The notes: generated from the letters alone by a model not told the origin. Shown: positions 30,726 to 40,117, counted from the first letter of the stretch. The stretch: 64,000 nt of DNA from Rhizobium cauense (GCF_019511525.1 NZ_JAEUAT010000001.1:248001-312000), one strand, 5' to 3'. Numbers and translations: made by a program.

Positions 30726-31423
30726 CCGACATGGAACGTCGCGGACGGGCGACCGAAGCCTTCTTCGGTCGCCGCAAGGGAAAGGCTCTGCGCGAACATC
30801 AAGCCGAGCGACTGAACACCCTGCTTCCGGCGTTCCTCATCGATCTTTCAGCGGCTCCTCCCGAGCCGCTGAAGACCCTCTTTCCGGTTACGACGGACAA
30901 GCTGCGCCTGGAAATCGGTTTCGGCGGCGGCGAGCACCTCATCCATCGCGCCGTGGAAATGCCGGCCACCGGCTTTATCGGCGTCGAGCCCTTCATCAAT
31001 TCCATGCAGAAGCTGCTGACCAGCGTCGATAACGCCGGTGCCAAGAACGTGCGCGTCTATAACGACGATGCGACGCAATTGCTGGATTGGCTGCCTGATG
31101 CCTCGATCGACCAGATCGACCTGCTCTACCCGGACCCATGGCCGAAACGGAAGCATTGGAAACGCCGCTTCGTGTCGAAGACCAATCTGGATCGCTTTCA
31201 CCGCGTACTGAAGCCGGGTGGGTTGTTCTGCTTCGCGTCCGACATCGATACCTATGTCAACTGGACGCTGCTCAAGTGCCGTGATCACGGTGGCTTCGAG
31301 TGGCTGGCACAAAATGCCGCCGACTGGCTGACGCCATACGAAGGCTGGCCGAGCACACGCTACGAGGCCAAGGCAAGGCGCGAAGGCAGATCCTCCGCAT
31401 ATCTTACATTCAAGCGGATCTGA
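30722..31423 (+). CDS. trmB: tRNA (guanine-N7-)-methyltransferase
   Basis: Forms m7G46 in tRNAs using SAM; 233 residues. The SAM-binding motif [15 protein letters not shown] is near residue 61, and the family signature [17 protein letters not shown] is near 135. The reading frame is open far upstream inside metK, but the ATG at 30722 overlaps the metK stop (ATGA) and gives the family length. The stop codon lies in one arm of the hairpin shared with the convergent DUF1150 gene. Confidence 0.93.
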   Translation: MTDMERRGRATEAFFGRRKGKALREHQAERLNTLLPAFLIDLSAAPPEPLKTLFPVTTDKLRLEIGFGGGEHLIHRAVEMPATGFIGVEPFINSMQKLLTSVDNAGAKNVRVYNDDATQLLDWLPDASIDQIDLLYPDPWPKRKHWKRRFVSKTNLDRFHRVLKPGGLFCFASDIDTYVNWTLLKCRDHGGFEWLAQNAADWLTPYEGWPSTRYEAKARREGRSSAYLTFKRI

Positions 31424-31443
31424 GCCTGCCTAGTGCAGGCTCA
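31421..31443. terminator. Perfect hairpin containing both convergent stop codons
   Basis: A 9-bp perfect inverted repeat TGAGCCTGC / GCAGGCTCA (31421-31429 with 31435-31443) with loop CTAGT. The first three bases are the trmB stop. The minus-strand stop of the DUF1150 gene (TAG, bases 31430-31432) lies in the loop. There is a weak T-run on the plus side (CCGTTTTC) and none on the minus side, so it may be a weak bidirectional terminator or an end-protecting structure. Confidence 0.55.
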
Positions 31444-31687
31444 CCGTTTTCAGCTCATCCTCAGCAGCCTTGAAGAAGGTGCTGGAGCGGTTATCCGTCA
31501 ACAGGATCGGCGTTCCATCAGCGCCAAATAGTGCCCACAGGTCAACGCTCGGATCGATGTCCGGCGCTTCCGGGAAGCACTTGGCAACTTCTTCGTTGCG
31601 CATTTTGCGGATGTAGGCGACCTCGCCGTTGCCGATGCCGGCAAGTTCGGTTTTGGTCAGGTGCGAATTGGCTTCTTTCATCAACAT
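31430..31687 (-). CDS. DUF1150-family small protein
   Basis: An 85-residue protein of a family found in alphaproteobacteria, often next to small heat-shock protein genes, as here. The core LTKTELAGIGNGEVAYIRKM and LWALFGADGTPILLTDNRSSTFFKAAEDEL is typical of DUF1150; function unknown. The frame is open upstream to 31714, but GGAGG seven bases before the ATG at 31687 supports that start. It lies 49 bases after the hsp20 gene on the same strand, so heat-inducible co-expression is likely. Confidence 0.8.
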   Translation of the reverse strand: MLMKEANSHLTKTELAGIGNGEVAYIRKMRNEEVAKCFPEAPDIDPSVDLWALFGADGTPILLTDNRSSTFFKAAEDELKTVSLH

Positions 31688-31736
31688 TCCTGTACCTCCA
31701 AGAGAAGGGACCAACGGCTCAACTTGCGCCGTTGTC

Positions 31737-32168
31737 CTACTGTGAGACCGAAATGTTAATTTTCTTCACCATACGGCTCGGCTCCGGGCGGATGAGATCG
31801 ACCGACAGCAATCCATTTTTCAGGCAAGCGCCCAAAACCTGCATTCCATCGGCCAAAACAAAAGTGCGCTGGAACTGACGGGCGGCAATGCCGCGGTAGA
31901 GATAGTCCCGTTCGCCCTGATCGACCTGACGCCCACGGATCGAAAGCTGGTTTTCCTCGACGGATACGTCCAGCTCTTCCTCGCTGAACCCGGCCACGGC
32001 AAGGGTTATCCGCAGTCTTTCGGGATCACCAGAGGCGCGATCGGCGGCGAGACGCTCGATATTGTAGGGGGGATATCCGTCGCTGGCCTTGGACAGGCGC
32101 TCCAGCGTCTTTTCCATGGCGTCAAAGCCCAAGAGTAAGGGGCTCGCGAAAGGCGTGATGCGGCTCAT
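31737..32168 (-). CDS. Small heat-shock protein (Hsp20/alpha-crystallin family)
   Basis: ATP-independent holdase of 143 residues that binds unfolding proteins. The alpha-crystallin domain runs from about NIERLAADRASGDPERLRITLAVAGF to the end, with LSIRGRQ and the A-x-x-x-G-x-L motif (ACLKNGLLSVDL). The ATG at 32168 gives the usual rhizobial N-terminus MSRITPFASPLLLGFDAMEK; a TTG at 32177 is unlikely. A candidate RpoH promoter and a short repeat-rich leader precede it. It resembles the IbpA-type class of rhizobial small heat-shock proteins. Confidence 0.92.
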   Translation of the reverse strand: MSRITPFASPLLLGFDAMEKTLERLSKASDGYPPYNIERLAADRASGDPERLRITLAVAGFSEEELDVSVEENQLSIRGRQVDQGERDYLYRGIAARQFQRTFVLADGMQVLGACLKNGLLSVDLIRPEPSRMVKKINISVSQ

Positions 32169-32227
32169 AGTCTTCAAGTCCTTGATTCAAGCGACCTTGC
32201 CGGACCTGAAAGACAGCATCCGGATGC
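32169..32227 (-). promoter_or_regulatory. Repeat-rich hsp20 leader, candidate RNA thermosensor
   Basis: On the minus strand the leader begins with the 12-base palindrome GCATCCGGATGC (32216-32227). It ends with three alternating complementary arms, CTTGA, TCAAG, CTTGA (32174-32191), the last two flanking the probable Shine-Dalgarno AAGGA (32179-32183). Either neighbouring pair can form a stem, so access to the ribosome-binding site could depend on temperature. It does not match the ROSE element consensus well. Inference from sequence only. Confidence 0.4.
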
Positions 32228-32232
32228 CGCTA

Positions 32233-32261
32233 ATATGGGAATTGCTGGCGGCGGGCGCAAG
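32233..32261 (-). promoter_or_regulatory. Candidate RpoH (sigma-32) promoter of hsp20-DUF1150
   Basis: Reading the minus strand: CTTGCG (32261-32256), a 17-base spacer, then CCATAT (32238-32233). This is close to the alphaproteobacterial RpoH pattern CTTGAA-N16/17-CCATAT. It would start transcription near 32226, about 58 bases before the hsp20 start codon. Confidence 0.5.
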
Positions 32262-32428
32262 GCGCTATCCACAGTCGCTCCCCGTGCGGGCAGACAGGCC
32301 GTGACTTGACAAAGCAGGCGCCGCCTCGCATCAAAACCTGCCCGGTCCGGCTGTGCCGATTTGCGACGGGAAAATAAACAAACGGTGCATGCCAAGAAGT
32401 CGCGCACCACGAGGATGGAACGATCGGA

Positions 32429-33373
32429 ATGGCAGACCCTAGAAAAATCATCATCGACACCGACCCCGGTCAGGACGACGCGGCGGCCATCATGCTGGCC
32501 TTTGGCAGCCCGGAAGAGCTCGAGGTGCTGGGAATCACCACGGTTGCCGGCAATGTGCCCCTGTCCTATACGAGCCGCAACGCGCGCATCGTCTGCGAGC
32601 TCTGTGAGCGTACCGATATCAAGGTTTTTGCGGGTGCCGACAAGCCGATCGCGCGCAAGCTGGTCACCGCCGAGCACGTCCACGGCAAAACAGGGCTCGA
32701 CGGCCCTGTGCTCGACGAGCCCACGATGCCGCTACAAGCGCAGCATTCCGTGGACTTCATCATCGAAACGCTCCGCAGCCAGCCTGAAGGCACGGTCACG
32801 CTCTGCACGCTCGGCCCGCTGACCAACATCGGCATGGCCTTCCAGAAGGCACCCGACATCATTCCTCGTGTCCGTGAGCTGGTCATGATGGGAGGCGGCT
32901 TCTTCGAGGGCGGCAATATTACGCCGGCCGCCGAGTTCAATATCTACGTGGACCCCGAAGCAGCCGATATCGTTTTCCGCTCGGGGATTCCCATCGTCAT
33001 GATGCCGCTTGATGTCACGCACAAGCTCCTGACCCGCAAGGACCGTGTCAAGCGCATGGCCGATCTCGGTACGCGCCCGGCGATCGCCATGGTCGAGATG
33101 CTGGAGTTCTTCGAGCGCTTCGATGTCGAGAAGTACGGTTCTGACGGTGGTCCGCTGCACGATCCGACGGTTGTCGCCTATCTCTTGAAGCCTGAGCTTT
33201 TCAAAGGCCGGACCTGCAATGTCGAGATCGAGGTAAAGTCGGAACTGACCGTTGGCATGACCGTGGTCGACTGGTGGCACGTGACCGACCGCAAACGCAA
33301 TGCTCAGGTCATGCGCGATGTCGATGCGGACGGCTTCTTCGATCTGCTGATCGAGCGCTTCGCCCGCATCTGA
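32429..33373 (+). CDS. Nucleoside hydrolase (inosine-uridine preferring family)
   Basis: Predicted to split the N-glycosidic bond of ribonucleosides, giving ribose and free base for salvage; 314 residues. The N-terminal calcium-binding signature IIIDTDPGQDDAAAI (Asp cluster, residues about 8-20) and the block VTLCTLGPLTNIGMAFQKAP are characteristic, and the C-terminal HDPTVVAYLL supplies the catalytic His-Asp pair. Substrate choice cannot be told. It is divergent from hsp20 and convergent with grpE. Confidence 0.9.
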   Translation: MADPRKIIIDTDPGQDDAAAIMLAFGSPEELEVLGITTVAGNVPLSYTSRNARIVCELCERTDIKVFAGADKPIARKLVTAEHVHGKTGLDGPVLDEPTMPLQAQHSVDFIIETLRSQPEGTVTLCTLGPLTNIGMAFQKAPDIIPRVRELVMMGGGFFEGGNITPAAEFNIYVDPEAADIVFRSGIPIVMMPLDVTHKLLTRKDRVKRMADLGTRPAIAMVEMLEFFERFDVEKYGSDGGPLHDPTVVAYLLKPELFKGRTCNVEIEVKSELTVGMTVVDWWHVTDRKRNAQVMRDVDADGFFDLLIERFARI

Positions 33374-33395
33374 TGCCTTAAGGGCGCTCCTGAGC

Positions 33396-33422
33396 GATCA
33401 GGCCCGCGGAAGCGGGCCGATC
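33396..33422. terminator. Hairpin between convergent nucleoside hydrolase and grpE genes
   Basis: Perfect 7-bp stem GGCCCGC / GCGGGCC (33401-33407 with 33412-33418) closed by a GGAA tetraloop, extended by outer GATC arms across a one-base bulge. No T-run follows on either strand, so termination is only suggested by its position between two convergent stop codons. Confidence 0.5.
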
Positions 33423-33425
33423 GGA

Positions 33426-34055
33426 TCAGGCGTCCTTCTGGTCAAAAACCGAATTGGTTTCGGGTTCGACGAGCTTCGGACCGCCCTTGGCGACGCCGAC
33501 CATGGCCGGGCGCAGAACGCGTTCGCCAATCGTGTAGCCAGCCTGGACCACCTGAACCACGGTGTTGTTCGGCACGTCGGGGTTTGGCACCTCGAACATG
33601 GCCTGGTGGAAGTTCGGATCAAATTTCTGGCCGACCGGTTCCAGCTTGCGGACGCCGTGGCGCTCGAGCGCCGACAACATCGAACGCTCGGTCATCTCCA
33701 CGCCTTCGATCAGCGTCGTCAGACCGGCATCCGCGGAAGCCTTCGCTTCCTCTGGGATCGCATCGATGGCGCGGCGCAGGTTGTCCGAAACGGCCAGCAT
33801 GTCGCGCGCGAAGCCGGCGACAGAATAGGACTTGGCATCCTTGACCTCGCGCTCGGTGCGGCGGCGGAGATTATCCATGTCGGCAGCGAGGCGCAGATAG
33901 CGATCGCGCAGTTCCGAATTCTCGGCCTTCAACAGATCCAAGGGATCGGGCACGGCTTCGTTGGCAGCTGTTTCGTTCTCGACGTTTGCGGCGGCGTCCG
34001 CTGCGGCTTCGGCCGCGGCTGCGTCTGGTCCGTTCTTCGTCGTTTCGTCAGTCAT
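33426..34055 (-). CDS. grpE: Nucleotide exchange factor GrpE
   Basis: Co-chaperone that releases ADP from DnaK; 209 residues. An Ala/Glu-rich N-terminus is followed by the long coiled-coil (about 45-105; [29 protein letters not shown]) and the C-terminal beta domain with [24 protein letters not shown] and [20 protein letters not shown]. The ATG at 34055 follows CCGGAG; the upstream in-frame extension is rejected. hrcA lies 0.7 kb away on the same strand but is separated by a divergent gene, an altered form of the usual hrcA-grpE neighbourhood. Confidence 0.95.
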   Translation of the reverse strand: MTDETTKNGPDAAAAEAAADAAANVENETAANEAVPDPLDLLKAENSELRDRYLRLAADMDNLRRRTEREVKDAKSYSVAGFARDMLAVSDNLRRAIDAIPEEAKASADAGLTTLIEGVEMTERSMLSALERHGVRKLEPVGQKFDPNFHQAMFEVPNPDVPNNTVVQVVQAGYTIGERVLRPAMVGVAKGGPKLVEPETNSVFDQKDA

Positions 34056-34272
34056 GACGTTCTCCGGTAATTGGTGTCTTTTAGGATGTGCCCGATATCG
34101 AGCTTTGGCGGGCAAAAATCAAGTCTGCGTGACCGAAAACCATGACTCCCAGGGTGCCCGTCGTTCACGACCTCTCGTGAGCGTCACTTGACTTGACCAT
34201 ACGAAAGTTCTTTTATTTTAGTTGCACCTAAATCACCGCGCTTCGACCTTTCCAGGTCAGGGAGCTATCATC

Positions 34273-34707
34273 ATGGACGATCAGAAAAGTTATGTCGGAC
34301 GCTGCTTCTGCGGTGCCGTGGAGATCGTCGCCACCGGAGAGCCGGTAGCAATGGGCTATTGCCACTGCGCGTCGTGTCGGCATTGGTCGGCGGGGCCCGT
34401 CAACGCCTTCACGCTCTGGCAGCCCCACGACGTTCACGTCACCAAGGGCGGAATGCACGTGGAAGCCTACCAGAAGTCCGATACAAGCGTGCGGAAGTTC
34501 TGCGAGCGCTGTGGCGGGCATCTCTACACCGAGCACCCAACGTGGGGCGTCACCGACGTTTATGCAGCCCTTCTGTCCGACCTGAAATACGCACCCACGC
34601 TGCATGTAAACTACCAGGAGAGCGTGCTGCGTATTCGTGACGGCCTGCCGAAATACAAGGACATGCCTGCGGAGATGGGCGGTTCAGGCGAGACACTGCC
34701 CGAGTAG
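34273..34707 (+). CDS. GFA (glutathione-dependent formaldehyde-activating enzyme-like) zinc protein
   Basis: A 144-residue member of the GFA/CENP-V family. The zinc-ligand pattern is complete: CFCGAV near the N-terminus, YCHCASCRHWS, and CERCGGH further on. The true reaction of most family members is unknown. The ATG at 34273 follows GGGAG at a good distance; the frame is open upstream to 34222. It is inserted between grpE and hrcA and oriented opposite to both. Confidence 0.85.
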   Translation: MDDQKSYVGRCFCGAVEIVATGEPVAMGYCHCASCRHWSAGPVNAFTLWQPHDVHVTKGGMHVEAYQKSDTSVRKFCERCGGHLYTEHPTWGVTDVYAALLSDLKYAPTLHVNYQESVLRIRDGLPKYKDMPAEMGGSGETLPE

Positions 34708-34723
34708 CGTTCGCCAGCGAAAC

Positions 34724-35812
34724 TCACTTCGTGCTGCGTGACAACCGCGTCATCAGCTGGGCCGTATAGTCGACCATAGGGACAATACGCGAGTAATTGA
34801 GGCGCGTCGGGCCGATAACGCCGACGGCGCCGACGATCCGGTCATCATCGTCACGGTAGGGCGCGACGATCAGCGAGGATCCGGAGAGCGAGAAAAGCTT
34901 GTTTTCCGAGCCGATGAAAATGCGTACGCCTGGCCCGGTTTCAGCGAGATTGAGAAGTTCCAGCAGGCTGTCCTTCTTCTCGAGATCATCAAAGAGCATC
35001 CGCAGGCGATCAAGGTCCTCGGCGCCGGCCAGGCCTTCCAGAAGATTGGCGCGACCGCGGATGATGAGCTGGGCGGGCTTGCCTTCATCCGCACTGCCGG
35101 ACCATACGGCGATGCCGCGCTCGACAAGATCCTGCGACAGCGTGTCGAGCTCGCGGCGGACATCATCCTTCAGGCGGCTCAACTGATTGCGCAGTTCCGG
35201 CAGCGTCTGCCCGGTCATATGGGCGTTGAGAAAGTTGGCGGCTTCTGTCAACTGCGACGAGGTCACGCCTGCCGGCAGCTCGATGATGCGGTTTTCCACC
35301 TGATCGTGGTCGCCGACGAGCACCGCAAGCGCCTTGGTCGGTTCGAGGCGGATAAACTCGACATGCTTGAGTACGGGATCGCTCTTCGAGGTGATGACAA
35401 GTCCGGCGCCGCGCGAAATGCCCGAGAGCATGCGGCTGGCTTCGTTCATCATCAATTCCATCGGATTGTCGCGATTTTCGGCACGCACCTGCCGATCGAT
35501 GCTGGCACGGTCCTCCGCCGAGAGATCGCCGACCTGCATGAAGGCGTCGACGAAGAAGCGCAGGCCGATCTGCGTCGGCAGACGACCGGCGCTGACGTGC
35601 GGCGAATAGATGAGGCCGAGTTCCTCCAGGTCGCTCATCACATTGCGCACGGACGCCGGCGACAGCGACATCGGCAGGATGCGCGACAGGTTGCGGGACC
35701 CGAGCGGTTCACCCGTTTCCAGATAGCCCTCTACGATGCGGCGAAAGATTTCCTTGGAGCGTTCATCCAGCGCAGCCACTGCATCTGAAACCGACGTCGA
35801 TCTGAACTCCAT
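34724..35812 (-). CDS. hrcA: Heat-inducible transcription repressor HrcA
   Basis: Represses groESL-type operons by binding CIRCE elements; 362 residues. The N-terminal winged-helix region includes IFRRIVEGYLETGEPLGSRNLSRILPMSLSPASVRNVMSDLEELGLIYSPHVSAGRLPT, followed by the GAF-like central domain and C-terminal DVRRELD... and VGVIGPTRLNYSRIVPMVDY. The ATG at 35812 follows AAGG; the longer frame to 35905 is unlikely. No CIRCE repeat was noticed here. It is divergent from rph, a common arrangement. Confidence 0.93.
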   Translation of the reverse strand: MEFRSTSVSDAVAALDERSKEIFRRIVEGYLETGEPLGSRNLSRILPMSLSPASVRNVMSDLEELGLIYSPHVSAGRLPTQIGLRFFVDAFMQVGDLSAEDRASIDRQVRAENRDNPMELMMNEASRMLSGISRGAGLVITSKSDPVLKHVEFIRLEPTKALAVLVGDHDQVENRIIELPAGVTSSQLTEAANFLNAHMTGQTLPELRNQLSRLKDDVRRELDTLSQDLVERGIAVWSGSADEGKPAQLIIRGRANLLEGLAGAEDLDRLRMLFDDLEKKDSLLELLNLAETGPGVRIFIGSENKLFSLSGSSLIVAPYRDDDDRIVGAVGVIGPTRLNYSRIVPMVDYTAQLMTRLSRSTK

Positions 35813-35989
35813 GAAACCTTGCGTACCCGTGCTGACGATGATCCGACAAAATATAGCCAATCTCCCCGCGGCGGCAAAAGGGAAATTGCAAATGAGCGCC
35901 GCCAATCGTAGAAGCTCTCAACACCATAGCACGCATGATCTATCCGAAGGCTGCTCGCGCCCTTCGGCATGATGGATTAGGAGAATAGT

Positions 35990-36709
35990 ATGCGGCCCTC
36001 AGGCAGAAAAACCGACCAGATGCGCAAGGTGTCTTTCGAGCGCAATTTCTCCAAGCACGCGGAAGGCTCCTGTCTGGTGAAGTTCGGCGATACACATGTG
36101 CTCTGCACCGCCAGTGTCGAGGAAAAGCCGCCGGCATGGCTGCGCAACACCGGCAAGGGTTGGGTCACGGCCGAGTATGGCATGCTGCCGCGCGCCACAG
36201 GCGAACGCATGAAGCGCGAAGCCGCATCCGGCAAGCAGGGCGGCCGCACCCAGGAGATCCAGCGCCTGATCGGCCGGTCGCTGCGCGCCGTGGTCGACCT
36301 CAAGGAACTCGGCGAGCGCCAGATCACGCTCGACTGCGATGTCATCCAGGCGGACGGCGGAACGCGGACTGCTTCGATTACCGGCGCCTGGATCGCTCTC
36401 TACGACTGCCTGAAGTGGATGGAAAGCCGCAACATGCTCAAGGTCGAGCGCGTGCTGAAGGATCATGTCGCGGCCATTTCCTGCGGCATCTTCGCCAACC
36501 AGTCGGTGATCGACCTTGACTACATCGAAGATTCCTCGGCCGAGACCGACGCGAACTTCGTGATGACTGGCGCTGGCGGCATTGTCGAAATCCAGGGCAC
36601 GGCCGAAGGGACGCCCTTCACCGACGAGGAGTTCGCCTCGCTGATGGCACTCGCCAAGGCAGGTATCGCTGAACTGGTTGCCATGCAGAAGCAGGCCATC
36701 GCGGGATGA
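35990..36709 (+). CDS. rph: Ribonuclease PH
   Basis: Phosphorolytic 3'-to-5' exoribonuclease that trims tRNA precursors; 239 residues. Signatures include [61 protein letters not shown] and [19 protein letters not shown]. The stop overlaps the start of the following VOC gene (ATGA), and rdgB and hemW follow, so rph - VOC - rdgB - hemW form one unit. Confidence 0.95.
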   Translation: MRPSGRKTDQMRKVSFERNFSKHAEGSCLVKFGDTHVLCTASVEEKPPAWLRNTGKGWVTAEYGMLPRATGERMKREAASGKQGGRTQEIQRLIGRSLRAVVDLKELGERQITLDCDVIQADGGTRTASITGAWIALYDCLKWMESRNMLKVERVLKDHVAAISCGIFANQSVIDLDYIEDSSAETDANFVMTGAGGIVEIQGTAEGTPFTDEEFASLMALAKAGIAELVAMQKQAIAG

Positions 36710-37122
36710 ACGACATGCTGGAAGGCATGCTGGAGACGGCGCTTTATGCCGATGATCTCGACAAGGCCGAAGCCTTCTATGAAGGCATCCTCGGCCTCTC
36801 GAAGATTTCGCGGAGCGGCAACCGGCATGTCTTCTATCGTTGTGGCGCCGGCGTGCTGCTGATCTTCAACCCTGAGGAAACAATCAAGCCGCCTTCGTCC
36901 ACCTCTCTGCAAGTGCCGCCACACGGCACGACCGGTGCGGGCCATGCCTGCTTCCGTGTCTCTGCTGACAATCTCGACGCGATGGCGGCGCGGTTGACGA
37001 CAGCCGGTGTGGTAATCGAATCCGAAGTCACCTGGCCGCAAGGCGGCCGATCGATCTATTTCCGCGATCCTGATGGCAACAGCCTCGAATGCGCCGAAGC
37101 ACGGATCTGGGGCATAGAATAG
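36706..37122 (+). CDS. VOC (glyoxalase) superfamily protein in the rph-rdgB unit
   Basis: A 138-residue vicinal-oxygen-chelate protein with the two-repeat pattern: [20 protein letters not shown] in the first half and [23 protein letters not shown]...[15 protein letters not shown] in the second. The His and Glu positions are compatible with a metal site; substrate unknown. It is coupled to rph by a 4-base overlap and precedes rdgB by 8 bases, so it is co-expressed with RNA- and nucleotide-quality genes. Confidence 0.8.
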   Translation: MNDMLEGMLETALYADDLDKAEAFYEGILGLSKISRSGNRHVFYRCGAGVLLIFNPEETIKPPSSTSLQVPPHGTTGAGHACFRVSADNLDAMAARLTTAGVVIESEVTWPQGGRSIYFRDPDGNSLECAEARIWGIE

Positions 37123-37130
37123 GACAATCA

Positions 37131-37775
37131 ATGCGCAAGCTCGAAACCAAGACCATCGTCGTAGCCAGCCACAACGCCGGCAAGATCCGGGAAATCCAGG
37201 ACCTCATCGGCCCGCTCGGTTTCACGGCGAAGTCGGCCGCCGAATTGAACTTCGTCGAGCCCGACGAAACCGGGACAACCTTCGAGGAAAACGCAAGGAT
37301 CAAGGCGCTCGCCTCGGCCGAAGCCTCCGGACTTCCTGCGCTCTCGGACGATTCCGGCCTCGTCATCGATGCGCTCGGCGGCGATCCCGGCGTCTACACA
37401 GCAAACTGGGCCGAGAAGCCAGACGGCACCCGCGACTTCGCCATGGCGATGGAAAAGGTGGAGGCTGCGCTTGATAAGGCCGGCGCTTCGAAGCCGGAAC
37501 AGCGCACGGCGCGCTTCGTCAGCGTCCTCTGCCTGGCCTGGCCGGATGGTCATACGGAGCTTTTCCGGGGCGAAGTCGAAGGCGCTGTCGCCTGGCCGCC
37601 GCGCGGCAGCCAGGGTTTTGGCTACGATCCGGTCTTTCAACCCGAAGGCTATGAGACTACCTTTGGCGAGATGAGCGCGGAAGAAAAGCACGGCTGGAAG
37701 CCGGGCGACGCGGAAGCCCTGTCGCACCGTGCGCGCGCCTTCAAGATTTTCGTCGAAACCTGCCTGGAAGCCTAA
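37131..37775 (+). CDS. rdgB: dITP/XTP pyrophosphatase (RdgB/HAM1)
   Basis: Removes non-canonical purine nucleoside triphosphates such as dITP and XTP; 214 residues. The substrate-binding motif [13 protein letters not shown] is at the start, EENARIKA and [24 protein letters not shown] in the middle, and [11 protein letters not shown] near residue 160. The ATG at 37131 is preferred to the upstream frame opening at 37089, which would run into the VOC gene. hemW starts 8 bases after the stop. Confidence 0.93.
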   Translation: MRKLETKTIVVASHNAGKIREIQDLIGPLGFTAKSAAELNFVEPDETGTTFEENARIKALASAEASGLPALSDDSGLVIDALGGDPGVYTANWAEKPDGTRDFAMAMEKVEAALDKAGASKPEQRTARFVSVLCLAWPDGHTELFRGEVEGAVAWPPRGSQGFGYDPVFQPEGYETTFGEMSAEEKHGWKPGDAEALSHRARAFKIFVETCLEA

Positions 37776-37783
37776 GGGCAAAC

Positions 37784-38986
37784 GTGGACACTTTGGAACA
37801 GCCTGACCTGACGCGCTATGCCGCTCTTCTGCCCGACACCGGCGAACCCGGCTTCGGCGTCTACGTGCATTGGCCGTTCTGTGCCGCCAAGTGCCCTTAT
37901 TGCGACTTCAACAGCCATGTCCGCCATCAGCCGGTCGATCAGGAGCGCTTCACCGCGGCTTTCCTGAAGGAAATGGCGACGGTGCGCCAACTGAGCGGAC
38001 CGAAGACGGTGACGAGCGTCTTCCTCGGCGGCGGCACGCCATCGCTGATGAACCCTTCGACGGTTTCGGCCATTCTCGACGGCATCGGCAAGCACTGGCA
38101 TATGCCCGATGGTATCGAGATCACCATGGAGGCGAACCCGTCAAGCGTGGAGGCGGAGCGCTTCCGCGGCTATCGCGCCGCCGGTGTCAACCGCGTTTCG
38201 CTCGGCGTCCAGGCGCTCAATGATCGCGATCTGAAGTTCCTTGGACGGCTGCACGACGTTGCCGACGCCCTGAAAGCGATCAAGCTCGCGCGCGAGATAT
38301 TCCCGCGCATGTCCTTCGACCTGATCTATGCCCGCCCGAACCAGACAGTCGACGAATGGGACCGCGAACTGAAGGAGGCGATCTCCTACGCAGTCGACCA
38401 CCTCTCGCTCTACCAGCTGACGATCGAGGAAGGCACGCCCTTCTACGGTCTCCACAAGGCTGGCAAGCTTGTCGTACCGGACGGCGATCAATCGGCCCTG
38501 CTTTATGAAGCGACGCAGGAAATCACGGCCCGCGAGGGTCTGCCGGCCTACGAGGTGTCCAACCACGCGCGCCCGGGCGCCGAGAGCCGGCACAATCTCA
38601 CTTACTGGCGCTACGGCGATTACGCAGGCATCGGCCCAGGCGCTCACGGACGGCTGACGCGCGGCAGCATGAAGATCGCGACCGCGACCGAGCGCAGGCC
38701 GGAAGGCTGGCTCGAGCTTGTCGAGCGCGACGGGCACGGCATGCTCGACCAAGAACAGCTCGGCTATGAGGAGCAGGCGGACGAACTGCTTCTCATGGGG
38801 CTGCGCCTCAAGGAAGGCGTGGACCTCGCGCGCTGGCAGCAGCTTTCCGGTCGCGATCCCGACCCGAAGCGTGAAGAATTCCTGCTGGAGCACGGCTTCA
38901 TCGAGCGGATCGGCAATTCCAGGCTTCGCTGCACGCCCTCAGGCATGCTGATCCTCGATTCCGTCGTTGCCGATCTCGCCTGCTAG
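37784..38986 (+). CDS. hemW: HemW (radical-SAM haem chaperone, HemN-like)
   Basis: Radical-SAM protein thought to insert haem into proteins, often misannotated as coproporphyrinogen oxidase. The 400-residue protein carries the cluster motif CAAKCPYCDF (Cys-x3-Cys-x2-Cys) near residue 31 and GGGTPSLM near 84, and it lacks the N-terminal extension of true HemN. The start is a GTG at 37784 with AAGGG upstream. It is last in the rph-rdgB unit and overlaps the stop of the convergent DMT gene by 4 bases. Confidence 0.9.
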   Translation: MDTLEQPDLTRYAALLPDTGEPGFGVYVHWPFCAAKCPYCDFNSHVRHQPVDQERFTAAFLKEMATVRQLSGPKTVTSVFLGGGTPSLMNPSTVSAILDGIGKHWHMPDGIEITMEANPSSVEAERFRGYRAAGVNRVSLGVQALNDRDLKFLGRLHDVADALKAIKLAREIFPRMSFDLIYARPNQTVDEWDRELKEAISYAVDHLSLYQLTIEEGTPFYGLHKAGKLVVPDGDQSALLYEATQEITAREGLPAYEVSNHARPGAESRHNLTYWRYGDYAGIGPGAHGRLTRGSMKIATATERRPEGWLELVERDGHGMLDQEQLGYEEQADELLLMGLRLKEGVDLARWQQLSGRDPDPKREEFLLEHGFIERIGNSRLRCTPSGMLILDSVVADLAC

Positions 38987-39900
38987 GCGGTCCGCTTTTT
39001 GCCGAGGGAAAGCAGTCGTCCGTCGATCGCCGCAAGGCCGATCGCGATCATCGCCATGCCTATCAGATGCTTGGCCTGCAGCTGCTCGCCGAGGATGGCG
39101 GCACCGAGGAGGATGGCGCTGACCGGGATCAGGAAGGTGACGAGCATGAGGTTGGTCGCACCTGCCGTTGCCAGGATGCGGAAGAACAGCACATAGGCGA
39201 TCGCTGTCGACAGGAGAGCCAGGCCAAGCAAGGCCATCCAGGCTTCAGGTGACGGGGCGGCCAATGTCCAGGGGTGATCGACAACAAGCGCGATCGGCAG
39301 CATCAGCACAGTCGAAGCGGTAACCTGCCCGGCGGCGGGAATGAGGGGCGCCATCCCCATCTGGCGGAAGCGGCGCCCGAATATCCCTGCGAAGGAATAG
39401 GAGACCGCCGCGCCGAGCACGGCAAGCTGCGCAAGTACGTTGGACCCGAGGTCGCGAAGCGCATCGAAGCCGATCATGTAGGCGACGCCCGCAAAGCCGA
39501 CGAGAACGCCGAGCAGGCGGTTTCCGGTCATCTTCTCATCCGCGGTCAGGAAGTGGGCGACGACGACGCCAAAGAGCGGCGTTGTGGCATTCAGGATCGA
39601 GGCAAGACCGCTTGCAATATGCGTCTGGCCCCAGACGATCAGGCAGAAGGGGATCATGTTGTTGAGGATGCCCATGCCGAAGAACGCCGCCCAGGATCTG
39701 CCGTCGCGCGGCATGGCATGGCCGGTCGCCCGTACGATGACATTGAGCGCCAGCGCGGCGATAAGAACCCGGCCCGTGACGATCGTGAAGGGCGGCAGGG
39801 TCTTCACCAGAATGCCGTTGAAGAGGAACGACCCGCCCCACAACAGGGAGAGCACCAGCAACATCCCCCATTCGGCAAAGCCCATCTGTTTCTGCTGCAT
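38983..39900 (-). CDS. DMT-superfamily permease (EamA domains)
   Basis: A 305-residue inner-membrane protein with ten hydrophobic segments arranged as two EamA repeats (about 8-140 and 155-290). The typical blocks LWGGSFLFNGILVKTLPPFTIVTGRVLIAALAL and the second-half LLGLALLSTAIAYVLFFRILATAGATNLM are present. Such proteins export amino acids or metabolites, but the substrate is unknown. It is divergent from the LysR gene at 40118 across 217 bases, which suggests that regulator controls it. Confidence 0.85.
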   Translation of the reverse strand: MQQKQMGFAEWGMLLVLSLLWGGSFLFNGILVKTLPPFTIVTGRVLIAALALNVIVRATGHAMPRDGRSWAAFFGMGILNNMIPFCLIVWGQTHIASGLASILNATTPLFGVVVAHFLTADEKMTGNRLLGVLVGFAGVAYMIGFDALRDLGSNVLAQLAVLGAAVSYSFAGIFGRRFRQMGMAPLIPAAGQVTASTVLMLPIALVVDHPWTLAAPSPEAWMALLGLALLSTAIAYVLFFRILATAGATNLMLVTFLIPVSAILLGAAILGEQLQAKHLIGMAMIAIGLAAIDGRLLSLGKKRTA

Positions 39901-40117
39901 CAGTCTCTCCCTACGTCAGCCTGTGACTGGCCTATACGCCGTCAAAGCCTGCCGCCACCCGATTGTTGCGCGGTGCGAACGCATCGAACCTTGAATTATC
40001 CTTGCCCATTACCCTGCTCAAGAGAGCTTTTGCGAGTGCTTCTGTACTGATATTATTGCCGTTCTGATCTTGGGACAAACGAGTCTTTCTCGTTGCATGA
40101 TATAGCTGAGCTAAACC

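Noticed and set aside
34056..35989. CIRCE element controlled by HrcA near grpE or hrcA
   Set aside because: I did not find the TTAGCACTC-N9-GAGTGCTAA inverted repeat. In alphaproteobacteria it is usually in front of groESL, which is not in this window.
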